DNA of 64,000 nucleotides, taken from assembly GCA_910578095.1 (NCBI GenBank), contig CAJTOZ010000001.1, positions 62,001 through 126,000 on the forward strand, in the 5' to 3' direction. Origin of the DNA: an uncultured Muribaculaceae bacterium (GTDB lineage Bacteria > Bacteroidota > Bacteroidia > Bacteroidales > Muribaculaceae). Of the stretch, positions 35,945 to 43,393 are shown piece after piece (the first letter of the stretch is position 1; each line of letters begins with the position of its first letter). The position numbers and the translations under genes are program-made. Under the pieces are notes generated by a model that searched no databases, was not told the origin of the DNA, and saw only the letters and a list, made by a program, of their open reading frames with translations.

Positions 35945-37149
35945 GATTTGGGTATGTCTTTGATGTTGAGCCTTGGTTTTACCATAGAAAACACATCTAC
36001 GGTCGGCTCAATCAGAGAAAGTATTTCATCCATCGGTTTATAAGCTTGGGGGGACTCATCTAGTGTCCCATCACAAACCGATGTTGAAAAAATGCCGTTC
36101 ATACTTTGCTCGAAATCATAGAGTTGAATTTGTTTCTTAGCTTGCGCCCGCGACATAAGCCGTCCGGCACCATGTGGCGCTGTATTGAGCCACTTCTCGC
36201 AGCCTTTGCCGATGCAGATCGCTATGCCGTCGCGCATATTGAAGGGGATGCACAACTTTCGTCCTTCAGATGCGTCGATTGCACCCTTGCGAAGTATCGG
36301 ATATTCCTCATCAACAGCAATGTAGTTGTGGGTTGTTACTATCGATTCAACGCATCTTGCCTTATTGAGTTTCTTTATGATAACGAGGCTTCGGTCGCGG
36401 ATAATATGATGATTATAGAGAGCGTAGGCTTGCGCGATAATCATATCGGATAGATAGCTGTTGAGTGCATCGCCACACAGAAAACCAATGTATTCGGCGC
36501 GTTTCGGGTTATTAGCAATGCTGTGCCAGTGGTTAGCCACTTTGGCTCCAAGGTTGCGAGAACCACAATGGATTGTCAGCCAACCCGCGCTGGTTTCAGT
36601 GTCTTCGCCATATTCTATAAAGTGGTTTCCACCGCCCAGTGTGCCGATGCTTTTATAGAAAATGCCCTCTTGCAGTTTTAATCGCTTGCAAAAGTCGGTA
36701 ATAAACCGAGCATCTATTCTCGGTGCTTCGTTTATTAAATCAGGCGCGGCAGAACGGGCCTTGTTGTACTGGGCATTGAGGAACTTGAAAAAGTCCTTTT
36801 CATTAAGGCTGTTCTTCGCGCAAATGTCAGTCCCCGTAGGCACAGTTTCGCGGATACGGTGGTTGAGTAATGGTAAATCCTCCGAATTAACGGGCGCTGA
36901 AAGTCGGTGCATTGAGATGGTGCATCCGATGTCAACACCCACATGGTCAGGATTGACGTATGTTCCGATACGATATGCCGTGCCGACATTGCAGGCGTTA
37001 CCGGTATGAACATCAGGCATCTGCACGATATGGACGCCTTCAAAAGCCGGATGGTCGCACTGATGCTTAACCCAGTCAAGTGCCGTTTGTTCAATATTAT
37101 CAGTGAATATTTCGGCCGATGTATGATTACCCTCAATTATCATATTCAA
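35941..37149 (-). CDS. rtcB2: RtcB-family RNA ligase (RtcB2 type)
   Basis: This GTP- and Mn-dependent ligase joins RNA 3'-phosphate or 2',3'-cyclic phosphate to 5'-OH ends. The 402 residues hold the metal Cys motif VGVDIGCTISMHRL, GGGNHFIEYG, HCGSRNLGAKVANHW and the guanylylation-site region APHGAGRLMSR, so all core residues appear intact. Its linkage to prfH marks it as the ribosome-repair RtcB2 type. It starts with a 4-bp overlap with the 130-aa gene. It is a paralogue of the RtcB at 43394 in the same island. Confidence 0.93.
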   Translation of the reverse strand: MNMIIEGNHTSAEIFTDNIEQTALDWVKHQCDHPAFEGVHIVQMPDVHTGNACNVGTAYRIGTYVNPDHVGVDIGCTISMHRLSAPVNSEDLPLLNHRIRETVPTGTDICAKNSLNEKDFFKFLNAQYNKARSAAPDLINEAPRIDARFITDFCKRLKLQEGIFYKSIGTLGGGNHFIEYGEDTETSAGWLTIHCGSRNLGAKVANHWHSIANNPKRAEYIGFLCGDALNSYLSDMIIAQAYALYNHHIIRDRSLVIIKKLNKARCVESIVTTHNYIAVDEEYPILRKGAIDASEGRKLCIPFNMRDGIAICIGKGCEKWLNTAPHGAGRLMSRAQAKKQIQLYDFEQSMNGIFSTSVCDGTLDESPQAYKPMDEILSLIEPTVDVFSMVKPRLNIKDIPKS

Positions 37150-37538
37150 TATTTTTTAATAAAATCGACTACGCCTGCACAAACCGCAGTATTGGCTTCT
37201 TCATTATTGCTGAATTCGATGAACTCTTTGCAAACTTCCTGAAGCCCTTCGTCACTAAGAAAATCTATATCATACTTGGTGATTTCTTCTCTGTTGGCAC
37301 GAAATCTCTCGGACAACAGATCCATTACGTCCTCAAAATAATCACATTCCGCCACTTGTGGCATCGTTTCAGACAGTTTTTCACGCCAATACTCCGATGC
37401 ATAATCCGCGAGACTTCTTTCGCCTGCCGAAATTCCGCAATTATCAATATAAATGTCTATAAGTATATCCAAAGCTCGCTGTGGGGTGATTTCTTCTGCG
37501 CGATTTGCATATTCTATCAATCTGTTATCAATCTCCAT
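37146..37538 (-). CDS. Hypothetical 130-aa acidic protein in the rtcB2 operon
   Basis: An acidic, mostly helical protein (MEIDNRLIEYANRAEEITPQ); I recognise no family. It overlaps the WYL gene by 11 bp and rtcB2 by 4 bp, so it is translated as part of the repair operon. An adaptor for the ligase or a sensor of damaged substrate is possible, but that is inference from position only. Confidence 0.75.
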   Translation of the reverse strand: MEIDNRLIEYANRAEEITPQRALDILIDIYIDNCGISAGERSLADYASEYWREKLSETMPQVAECDYFEDVMDLLSERFRANREEITKYDIDFLSDEGLQEVCKEFIEFSNNEEANTAVCAGVVDFIKKY

Positions 37539-38433
37539 ATAGTTTCAGTGTTTTTGATATTAGGTTTGAGATTTCATCGCGGAGCGGCTGAGGCTCTATA
37601 ACTTCAAGTTGGTCGCGATGTAGAAGCAGTTCTTGAATGAAGTCAAAGGTAGGTATAAGGCGAAGCGAAAAATCGGTGTGACCATCTTTTGATTCCAGCT
37701 CTTTTTGGCTGTGATGTATAGGAAGCGAACGTAGATAACCTGGCAACTCTGCGTAAGTACGGATTACAATATTCTCAACTTTTCGGTCAACGCCGGCAAT
37801 GATGCCGAACACATCGCGGAAATAATCTTGAGGGGAGAAATTGCCAGGATAATTGATTTTTTTATCAGTCAACTCCAATGACTTGATTCTATCTAACGAA
37901 AAGATTCTTTTGCGGCCGTCGACGAGTTGCGTCAGCACGTACCAACGACGTTTGAATAGCTTGACGCAAAGCGGAGAGATGGTGTCTGAGAATTTTACTC
38001 CAACAAAATTTTCATAACTGAGTTCAACCTCCCGGTTCTGTTGCAAAGCTGTCAGAATCGGTTCAAGCCATTCACGCCCGGAGGGAATATCTTCCAGGAG
38101 AATTTTGTCGGCGATGTTGGCATTGCCAAGCAATAGTTCGCCAAGTGAAAAACTGTCAAGTGCCCACTTTGTCAGTGAATTTTCCTCAATCGCTTCGGGA
38201 TTGACTATGCGGTAGCGGTTCAGTCCTCGTCCCCGGCGACACTCTATATCAATTCCAAAGTGACGTGCGATGGCCTGACAATGATTATAGAATGTCCGCT
38301 TGGTCAAAACCGAGCCATTGTCATTGACCGGGGAGGAGGCCCATTTGTCTGAGATTTCATCAAAAGCCATTTCCCCATTGCGCTTCAATGTATCAATCAG
38401 CCACAGATAACGCTTCAAAAGTAATTCTACCAT
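37528..38433 (-). CDS. WYL-domain transcriptional regulator (copy B)
   Basis: The 301 residues have an N-terminal winged-HTH region (about 1-75: LIDTLKRNGEMAFDEISDKW, SVLTKRTFYNHCQAIARHFG), a central WYL domain (about 130-210) whose signature here reads RRWYVL, and a WCX-like C-terminal extension. WYL regulators often sense nucleic-acid ligands and control defence or repair genes. It is paralogous, with the same length, to the regulator at 47229. It overlaps both neighbours in the operon, whose promoter carries the 19-bp motif at 38950. Control of its own operon and of the two other minus-strand promoters is inferred. Confidence 0.88.
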   Translation of the reverse strand: MVELLLKRYLWLIDTLKRNGEMAFDEISDKWASSPVNDNGSVLTKRTFYNHCQAIARHFGIDIECRRGRGLNRYRIVNPEAIEENSLTKWALDSFSLGELLLGNANIADKILLEDIPSGREWLEPILTALQQNREVELSYENFVGVKFSDTISPLCVKLFKRRWYVLTQLVDGRKRIFSLDRIKSLELTDKKINYPGNFSPQDYFRDVFGIIAGVDRKVENIVIRTYAELPGYLRSLPIHHSQKELESKDGHTDFSLRLIPTFDFIQELLLHRDQLEVIEPQPLRDEISNLISKTLKLYGD

Positions 38434-38906
38434 TCTCCTGTCTCGATTATAGATTGAACAGCCTCTTTGATAGTAAACAGCGTCAGGTCGTCATCCTGCG
38501 GAAACCATGCTGCATGTGGATATACCGACTGGAATCTCTCATAGTCTTGCTCATGCCGGTCATCGAAGAATCCGAAGGTATTCTGACGTGTATGTTCTGG
38601 CACATCGTTTAGATTATCAAACGCAACCTTTGGATTGAGAAGCACCTTCTTCTGATTTTTCAAGGTCAGTGCAACGGTGGCACATTCTCCCTCGGCGATA
38701 ATCCATTCGGGTCTGAGGCGTTTCACCTCTTGTTTTATGAACTCAGAGAGGTTCTTTCCATACAACTGATCGTTGTTGTAAATTGCCCCAAGGTCGGCAC
38801 ATTCAACCTCGTTTACTGTCTCGCGCATCATGAACGCATTTTGCTCATCAAGTGTTGGATTCTTGATGGTGAACGGCTTCATAAAAATCAGAGTTTTTGG
38901 TTTCAT
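38427..38906 (-). CDS. Hypothetical protein, possibly YqiA-like alpha/beta hydrolase fold
   Basis: A 159-residue protein of uncertain family. The pattern EWIIAEGECATVALTLKNQKKVLLNPKVAF looks like the nucleophile-elbow and NP region of small YqiA-type esterase-like proteins. The expected GxSxG is replaced by AEGECAT, so the usual Ser nucleophile is absent, with a Cys nearby. FFDDRHEQDYERF could match the late Asp region. It is the first gene of the operon and overlaps the WYL gene by 7 bp. Confidence 0.6.
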   Translation of the reverse strand: MKPKTLIFMKPFTIKNPTLDEQNAFMMRETVNEVECADLGAIYNNDQLYGKNLSEFIKQEVKRLRPEWIIAEGECATVALTLKNQKKVLLNPKVAFDNLNDVPEHTRQNTFGFFDDRHEQDYERFQSVYPHAAWFPQDDDLTLFTIKEAVQSIIETGEW

Positions 38907-38932
38907 AATTAGTCTGTTTTTGATTTACACCG

Positions 38933-38968
38933 CAAAGTTACGAAGTTAATCGGCAATATAATTTCCGA
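38933..38968 (-). promoter_or_regulatory. Type B motif and promoter (site B1) of the rtcB2 operon
   Basis: On the minus strand the 19-mer TCGGAAATTATATTGCCGA (38950-38968) is followed by 9 bp and TAACTTTG (38933-38940). There is no TTTG at -33. The geometry equals B2, B3 and A1-A5. Confidence 0.7.
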
Positions 38969-38972
38969 TTAA

Positions 38973-39005
38973 GACAAAATCGGCATTTATTTTGCCGATT
39001 TTGTC
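38973..39005. repeat. Perfect 13-bp inverted repeat
   Basis: GACAAAATCGGCA and TGCCGATTTTGTC flank 7 nt. It can be the terminator of the 67-aa gene or, since it contains the TCGGCA core, a second operator upstream of site B1. Confidence 0.7.
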
Positions 39006-39019
39006 ATTAAGTACACGGG

Positions 39020-39223
39020 TCAGAGCTTTTCAACGGTGAAATATCCTGTGCTCACGGATATTCCCTTAATTTCGATTCCATGCTGCCGCTTGTAGGCTTC
39101 AAGGATTGTCTTGATTTGCGGAGAGGAAATTCCTGTCTCCACGCATTGTACACTCAGACCTTTGGGGATACCTTTGTTTCCTCCGATGTTCTGCTTTGCA
39201 GTAATCTTAAATGAATATGGCAT
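39020..39223 (-). CDS. Small hypothetical protein (67 aa), related to the 71-aa protein at 49376
   Basis: A small beta-rich protein of unknown function. It shares length, layout and the C-terminal pattern ...I-x-G-x-x-x-I/V-EKL with the 71-aa protein of the plus-strand set; both have a K/R-rich middle (AYKRQHGIEI and FKRQLKMKYNVDF). It stands alone with its own motif-bearing promoter at 39250-39285. Confidence 0.7.
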   Translation of the reverse strand: MPYSFKITAKQNIGGNKGIPKGLSVQCVETGISSPQIKTILEAYKRQHGIEIKGISVSTGYFTVEKL

Positions 39224-39249
39224 AGTTGTATTGGTTATTGATTCAGTAG

Positions 39250-39285
39250 CAAAATTAGCCTTTCAATCGGCAACATTCGTGCCTA
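39250..39285 (-). promoter_or_regulatory. Type B motif and promoter (site B2) of the 67-aa gene
   Basis: Minus strand: 19-mer TAGGCACGAATGTTGCCGA (39267-39285), 9 bp, TAATTTTG (39250-39257). The motif overlaps the stop codon of the upstream nuclease gene. Confidence 0.7.
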
Positions 39286-40689
39286 ATCAAGGAAATTGCG
39301 ACACATTATTGAAATTCTTACATCATCTCCATAAACATATTTCAAAGCACTTGTAAGTTCGTGGTAGTATGTCTGTTCTATATCGTATCGCACATAATTA
39401 TTACCAACTTCCAGAACTATGACTTTTGTCTGTGGGTCGTAAGCTATGAATTGAATGTCTGCATTCCAAAATGTTTTGTTGTCGCAATCATCCTCAGGAA
39501 TCAGCCCCTTCAGTCTGATGACAACATCGTTCCATCGATAGGTTGGATTATGTTTATTTGAAAGGATATCTATGATTTTATTTGCAGCAGTCAAAAGACC
39601 CCTGTCAGACATAGAACCAGTCAAATGCTTAATGAGATATCCTTTCAATACTTCTTCACTTAAAAGGCACTCATCGGGCACAGCGATTTCTACAGCTGCA
39701 CAATGCCAGAAATCTTTGTGCCTATCCCTTGACGGAACTCCACACGCGCTCGCGATCTCACGTATAGCGTTTTCTTCATTGATTGCTTTTTTCTCCCAGC
39801 CACCAAGAGCTTGGAGGAATAGACTTAGCCGTGCCTCTCCCGGTTTAGAGTTCCAAAGTGTTTCATAAAACACAGTTACAACAAATTCATCTGTTTCTGT
39901 AGTGTTGGGGAAGCGATACATGGCAAAACGATTTTTACAGCCAATCCAATCATTGTGAACTAACGAGAATCCACCCAGACTGCGAATAAATGCCTTATCT
40001 GTAAATATCGATTGTAGCCATGAACGGTAGTCGGAGGCAACGGAATAAAGATTGTTGATTTTCTTTCTATTGTTCAAATAGAATTTTGCATCTGATTCAT
40101 TCATTTTTTTGCTAACCTGTTTAATATTTTCCAAGAAATTTTTCAGCAACACCATCGATTCTTTAGTCCCGGTACGATTCATATGACTTTTAAGGAGTTT
40201 CTCGATCTCATTCACCCATTCAAGATGGGTTATATTGATATAATTTCGATTGTTGGTCAGGATTTTTGATAAAGTAACAACAATCCCGGTTTTAGCATCG
40301 TCTTTTCCATCTACTGATATCCAGTAATCATTAAGGTCATTGACAAGATGATGATGCACTTTGTTTTCAATGATTATTGAATGCGCCGGAGACTGGATCA
40401 GAATATCAATTCTATTGCCGGCAATAGTAGAATACTCGCATTTCACCACTCCCCCTGAAATATTGACGAAGCGGCCAGTTTTGCGATAAATGACATTGGC
40501 AAGACTCTTCTTAAAAAGGTTGCCTAATCCGTGCGGCTCTCTTTCATTGAGAAAGTAGGCATATATTCTTGACCATGCGTTTTCCAAATGGTCTATACCA
40601 GCAATCACCAGAATATTATCTTCTTTTTTTAAATCATGTGAAGATATATTGACAGAATTGATTATATCTTTAATGAGTAGCGGTTCCAT
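39283..40689 (-). CDS. PD-(D/E)XK nuclease-family protein (468 aa)
   Basis: The N-terminal part carries a nuclease core: IAGNRIDILIQSPAHSIIIENKVHHHLVNDL gives the metal Asp and the E-x-K pair, followed by a helix with a possible catalytic region. This fits the PD-(D/E)XK superfamily group often found in Bacteroidota defence islands. The C-terminal half (about 200-468) is unassigned and may bind DNA, RNA or a trigger. It is transcribed alone from a promoter with a type B motif but a weak -7 box. Confidence 0.75.
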   Translation of the reverse strand: MEPLLIKDIINSVNISSHDLKKEDNILVIAGIDHLENAWSRIYAYFLNEREPHGLGNLFKKSLANVIYRKTGRFVNISGGVVKCEYSTIAGNRIDILIQSPAHSIIIENKVHHHLVNDLNDYWISVDGKDDAKTGIVVTLSKILTNNRNYINITHLEWVNEIEKLLKSHMNRTGTKESMVLLKNFLENIKQVSKKMNESDAKFYLNNRKKINNLYSVASDYRSWLQSIFTDKAFIRSLGGFSLVHNDWIGCKNRFAMYRFPNTTETDEFVVTVFYETLWNSKPGEARLSLFLQALGGWEKKAINEENAIREIASACGVPSRDRHKDFWHCAAVEIAVPDECLLSEEVLKGYLIKHLTGSMSDRGLLTAANKIIDILSNKHNPTYRWNDVVIRLKGLIPEDDCDNKTFWNADIQFIAYDPQTKVIVLEVGNNYVRYDIEQTYYHELTSALKYVYGDDVRISIMCRNFLD

Positions 40690-40714
40690 ATCTTAATGTA
40701 AAATATTTCGGTGA

Positions 40715-40750
40715 TAAAGTTGGGCTTTTAATCGGCAACATCCGTGCAGA
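40715..40750 (-). promoter_or_regulatory. Type B motif and promoter (site B3) of the nuclease gene
   Basis: Minus strand: 19-mer TCTGCACGGATGTTGCCGA (40732-40750), 9 bp, CAACTTTA (40715-40722). The -7 box is off consensus at its first and last positions, so this promoter may depend on an activator. Confidence 0.6.
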
Positions 40751-40757
40751 TTAAAGA

Positions 40758-41351
40758 TTAAATTTCTAATAGATTGGGCACATTGATGGTAGAGTAATCA
40801 CCGTTCATTATTGCCCCGTTGGAAAAGGTGATACCATGTTCAGTCGTTATTCCGTGTTGAGTATGTATGTGGCCGAACAGATGCAGGCGAGGATTGATTG
40901 CCATTACTTTGGAGAGAAGTTGCTCATCACCGTAATTGATATTGTCATCGAAGTCGAGGATACCGTAGGCTGGATTATGTGTTATTAGAACATCCGTATC
41001 AGATGATATTTTCTCAATGTTGCGCATCTGTCGGTCTGTTACACAATCCCCCATGAACATGGATACGCCATAGAATCTCACTCCGTCAATCTCAACGCCG
41101 GAGTTGCAGAGGTAATGAACATTTGTGTCGAGACCATCGATGCTCGCCCCATAAAGACAATCGTCGTGGTTTCCGCAGATGAATATTTTATGGGCATAGG
41201 GCAAGTCGCAGAACCAGTTCAAGAAGTCGAGGGCTTCAACCTCCGTGCCGACCATGCAGAAGTCGCCGGAATGCACCACTACATCGGCCTTGGGCAAGTC
41301 CCGAAACTTATGGTGACATCCGTGAGTATCAGATAGATGGAGGATTTTCAT
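40758..41351 (-). CDS. Metallophosphoesterase
   Basis: The 197 residues are a compact calcineurin-like phosphoesterase with all metal motifs: LSDTHG, HSGDF, CGNHD, ITHNP and FGHIHTQHG. Such enzymes cleave phosphodiester or phosphomonoester bonds in nucleotides, cyclic nucleotides or RNA ends. The substrate here is unknown, but an RNA-end or nucleotide substrate would suit the repair context. Its start overlaps the upstream gene by 4 bp (ATGA); third gene of a three-gene operon. Confidence 0.88.
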   Translation of the reverse strand: MKILHLSDTHGCHHKFRDLPKADVVVHSGDFCMVGTEVEALDFLNWFCDLPYAHKIFICGNHDDCLYGASIDGLDTNVHYLCNSGVEIDGVRFYGVSMFMGDCVTDRQMRNIEKISSDTDVLITHNPAYGILDFDDNINYGDEQLLSKVMAINPRLHLFGHIHTQHGITTEHGITFSNGAIMNGDYSTINVPNLLEI

Positions 41352-42355
41352 AAATTGTAAAACATCTTAACTGTTGGAGTCAATAATCGAGAGTTTTCAT
41401 AGATGGAAAATAGAGATTGATATGTCAAGACCTCGCTTAAGACTTCTATCTTTCTGTTGGCATATTCCTTAAATGCATTCTTTACGCCATCTTTTTTACA
41501 CCGCTTTATTGCATTCATTATTTCTGAGCCATTTGCCCCGATGATGCCTTCATATAGCTCAATATATTTGTTGGGCTCCGACATAGGACTATATATGATT
41601 GTGCCGTAATAGATTTTCTGTGCACGCTCAAACCAGTACATATAGTTTTTGGGGTCGTAAGAGTCTGTTTTTTGGTCTTGTGGTCCTTGATATATACCTA
41701 TTAAATGGGATATACTTTGCTTGATTCCCTCTATATACGCTTTATCACTTGATGATTCTCCAAATAATAATTCCAATTCACCACGTTGATTTTGGCGCGC
41801 AAATATATCGTAATTCTTAAGTATACCGTTTATTGTCTCTTCCATGTAAAGTGGTATATAGCTTTTACCATATTCTTCTTTATGTGAAGTTTCTAAGTAT
41901 TCAGACAACTTCGATTCTAAAAAAAGCAGAACACCTTTGTTCGTGTCAACCAAAACAATATCAACGCATGACGGCTTTCCAATTACTTTGTTGCGAATTT
42001 CAAAAAAACACTTAGTAAACGATAAGCCCTCTAATGCGGGAATGTTGGGTATTTTCAGGACATAGTCATTCCCGTCTTGAGTTAATCGATAAAAGGCTAA
42101 AAGACATAGAAGCGAAGATGATGCAACTGAGTTTATTTTAGCGATTTCGTTGCCTACGCCTTCAGAAACGGTTCTAAAAGCATTGTGAAATATTTCTTTC
42201 TCTTCTTCTGGAATATCAAATAACAGTCTATAGTGCTCCGAAATATAGTCTTTTGGGAAAAGTAATGGGATACCGGAATCTGTTAAGCTTGCAGTCCAAG
42301 TAGAATTTTTTGCGATCTGGAGATTTGAAGCCAATTGTTCTGCGATTGTGCTCAT
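41348..42355 (-). CDS. Putative PD-(D/E)XK nuclease-like protein (335 aa)
   Basis: No full family recognised. The segment IGKPSCVDIVLVDTNKGVLLFLESKLSEYL has the D-(x)-hydrophobic strand-ESK pattern of a PD-(D/E)XK active site. The rest is mixed alpha/beta with a helical C-terminus. It overlaps both neighbours (ATGA at each end), which ties it to the metallophosphoesterase and the 254-aa gene. Confidence 0.65.
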   Translation of the reverse strand: MSTIAEQLASNLQIAKNSTWTASLTDSGIPLLFPKDYISEHYRLLFDIPEEEKEIFHNAFRTVSEGVGNEIAKINSVASSSLLCLLAFYRLTQDGNDYVLKIPNIPALEGLSFTKCFFEIRNKVIGKPSCVDIVLVDTNKGVLLFLESKLSEYLETSHKEEYGKSYIPLYMEETINGILKNYDIFARQNQRGELELLFGESSSDKAYIEGIKQSISHLIGIYQGPQDQKTDSYDPKNYMYWFERAQKIYYGTIIYSPMSEPNKYIELYEGIIGANGSEIMNAIKRCKKDGVKNAFKEYANRKIEVLSEVLTYQSLFSIYENSRLLTPTVKMFYNL

Positions 42356-43116
42356 ACATCTAAATTTTTATAAGGATAAGTCATATATCGGGGAATGAAT
42401 TCTTCCTCGTCATTACCAAAAGGGCAGTCAATCCCGCGTAGAAGCACCAACGGTTTAACAACGATAGAATCCCATTCCAAATCAAGGAGGGAATTGATTC
42501 GTGAGTCGATTATTCTTTGTTTGAGCTCCTTGGAGGGAAAGGGATTTTCCTCTATATGTCGTTTCGTGTATTCTTCAAACCAGGCCTTATAATATTTTTT
42601 TATATAATCGATGTTGAGGGTCTGTACTACTTTGGCCGGATATATTGCCAACAGACCCGTGGAGATATCTCTGTAACCCGGTTGAAGTACCCAAACAATA
42701 TCTCCGACTTTAAACGCATTAGGCTCGTTGAGATAACGAGATTCTCCCGGTTTGTGCTCGCCAAAAGTATATCGGGCATTGACCGTTTTGTCGACAGTAT
42801 ATGTGATGACAAATTCGGGCGATTCGTCAGAAACAAAGTATTCGTCAGGAACTTCTTTCTCAGATAACAGGTCAAATTCCTCATGGTCAATTTTACGGCC
42901 ATACTCAGGGCCTTCAATAGAATAGCCCACGATATTGTCGTCTGTCGGATGATCTGCCAAAGATGCTTCTGCTTCTTTTAGGAAGCAGAAATGTCCGATA
43001 ACTTCTTCCACACAGTTATACCATGGTAAGGAAGTGTCAAGGTATTTCAATACTCTTGTTGGGTCTGCTCCTGATTTTAAAAATTTCTTAAGTGTAATAT
43101 TCTTGTCGGGTGTCAT
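42352..43116 (-). CDS. Hypothetical protein (254 aa), first gene of the phosphoesterase operon
   Basis: I do not recognise the family. It is an acidic, mixed protein; the middle (NAFKVGDIVWVLQPGYRDIS) looks like a small beta-barrel region. The start at 43116 (MTPDKNITLKKF) is chosen because a -7 box TACCTTTG ends only 4 bp upstream, making the mRNA nearly leaderless. The first ATG in frame at 43131 lies inside that box. Confidence 0.65.
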   Translation of the reverse strand: MTPDKNITLKKFLKSGADPTRVLKYLDTSLPWYNCVEEVIGHFCFLKEAEASLADHPTDDNIVGYSIEGPEYGRKIDHEEFDLLSEKEVPDEYFVSDESPEFVITYTVDKTVNARYTFGEHKPGESRYLNEPNAFKVGDIVWVLQPGYRDISTGLLAIYPAKVVQTLNIDYIKKYYKAWFEEYTKRHIEENPFPSKELKQRIIDSRINSLLDLEWDSIVVKPLVLLRGIDCPFGNDEEEFIPRYMTYPYKNLDV

Positions 43117-43293
43117 AATACAAAGGTACATAAATTTATACGGGTTTTAAGACAAACATGTCGTATAACATATCACAACTCTTGGTGTTATTATCATCAT
43201 AAGTTTTGGTTTGCAATGCAAATTTAGATTTATGGTGTATCAATATTCGATACGACTTTAAGAAAACGTGAATTTATTGAGCTGATTTTTTGC

Positions 43294-43329
43294 TGTACCG
43301 CAAAATGCGCCATGTGTGTGCTAATTTTG
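43294..43329 (+). promoter_or_regulatory. Type A motif and promoter (site A1) of rtcB
   Basis: 19-mer TGTACCGCAAAATGCGCCA (43294-43312), 9 bp, TAATTTTG (43322-43329). The arms TGTACCG and TGCGCCA form an imperfect inverted repeat. A second TAACTTTG at 43365-43372 could be an alternative start point. Confidence 0.7.
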
Positions 43330-43393
43330 CCGATGCTACGTAGAATGTTTGCGTAGAGGTATTTTAACTTTGCACACTATAAATATTACGATT

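Noticed and set aside
43365..43372. TAACTTTG as the main rtcB promoter
   Set aside because: The nearest upstream TTTG is only 13 bp away rather than 19, and the upstream site A1 has the conserved architecture; kept only as a possible secondary start.
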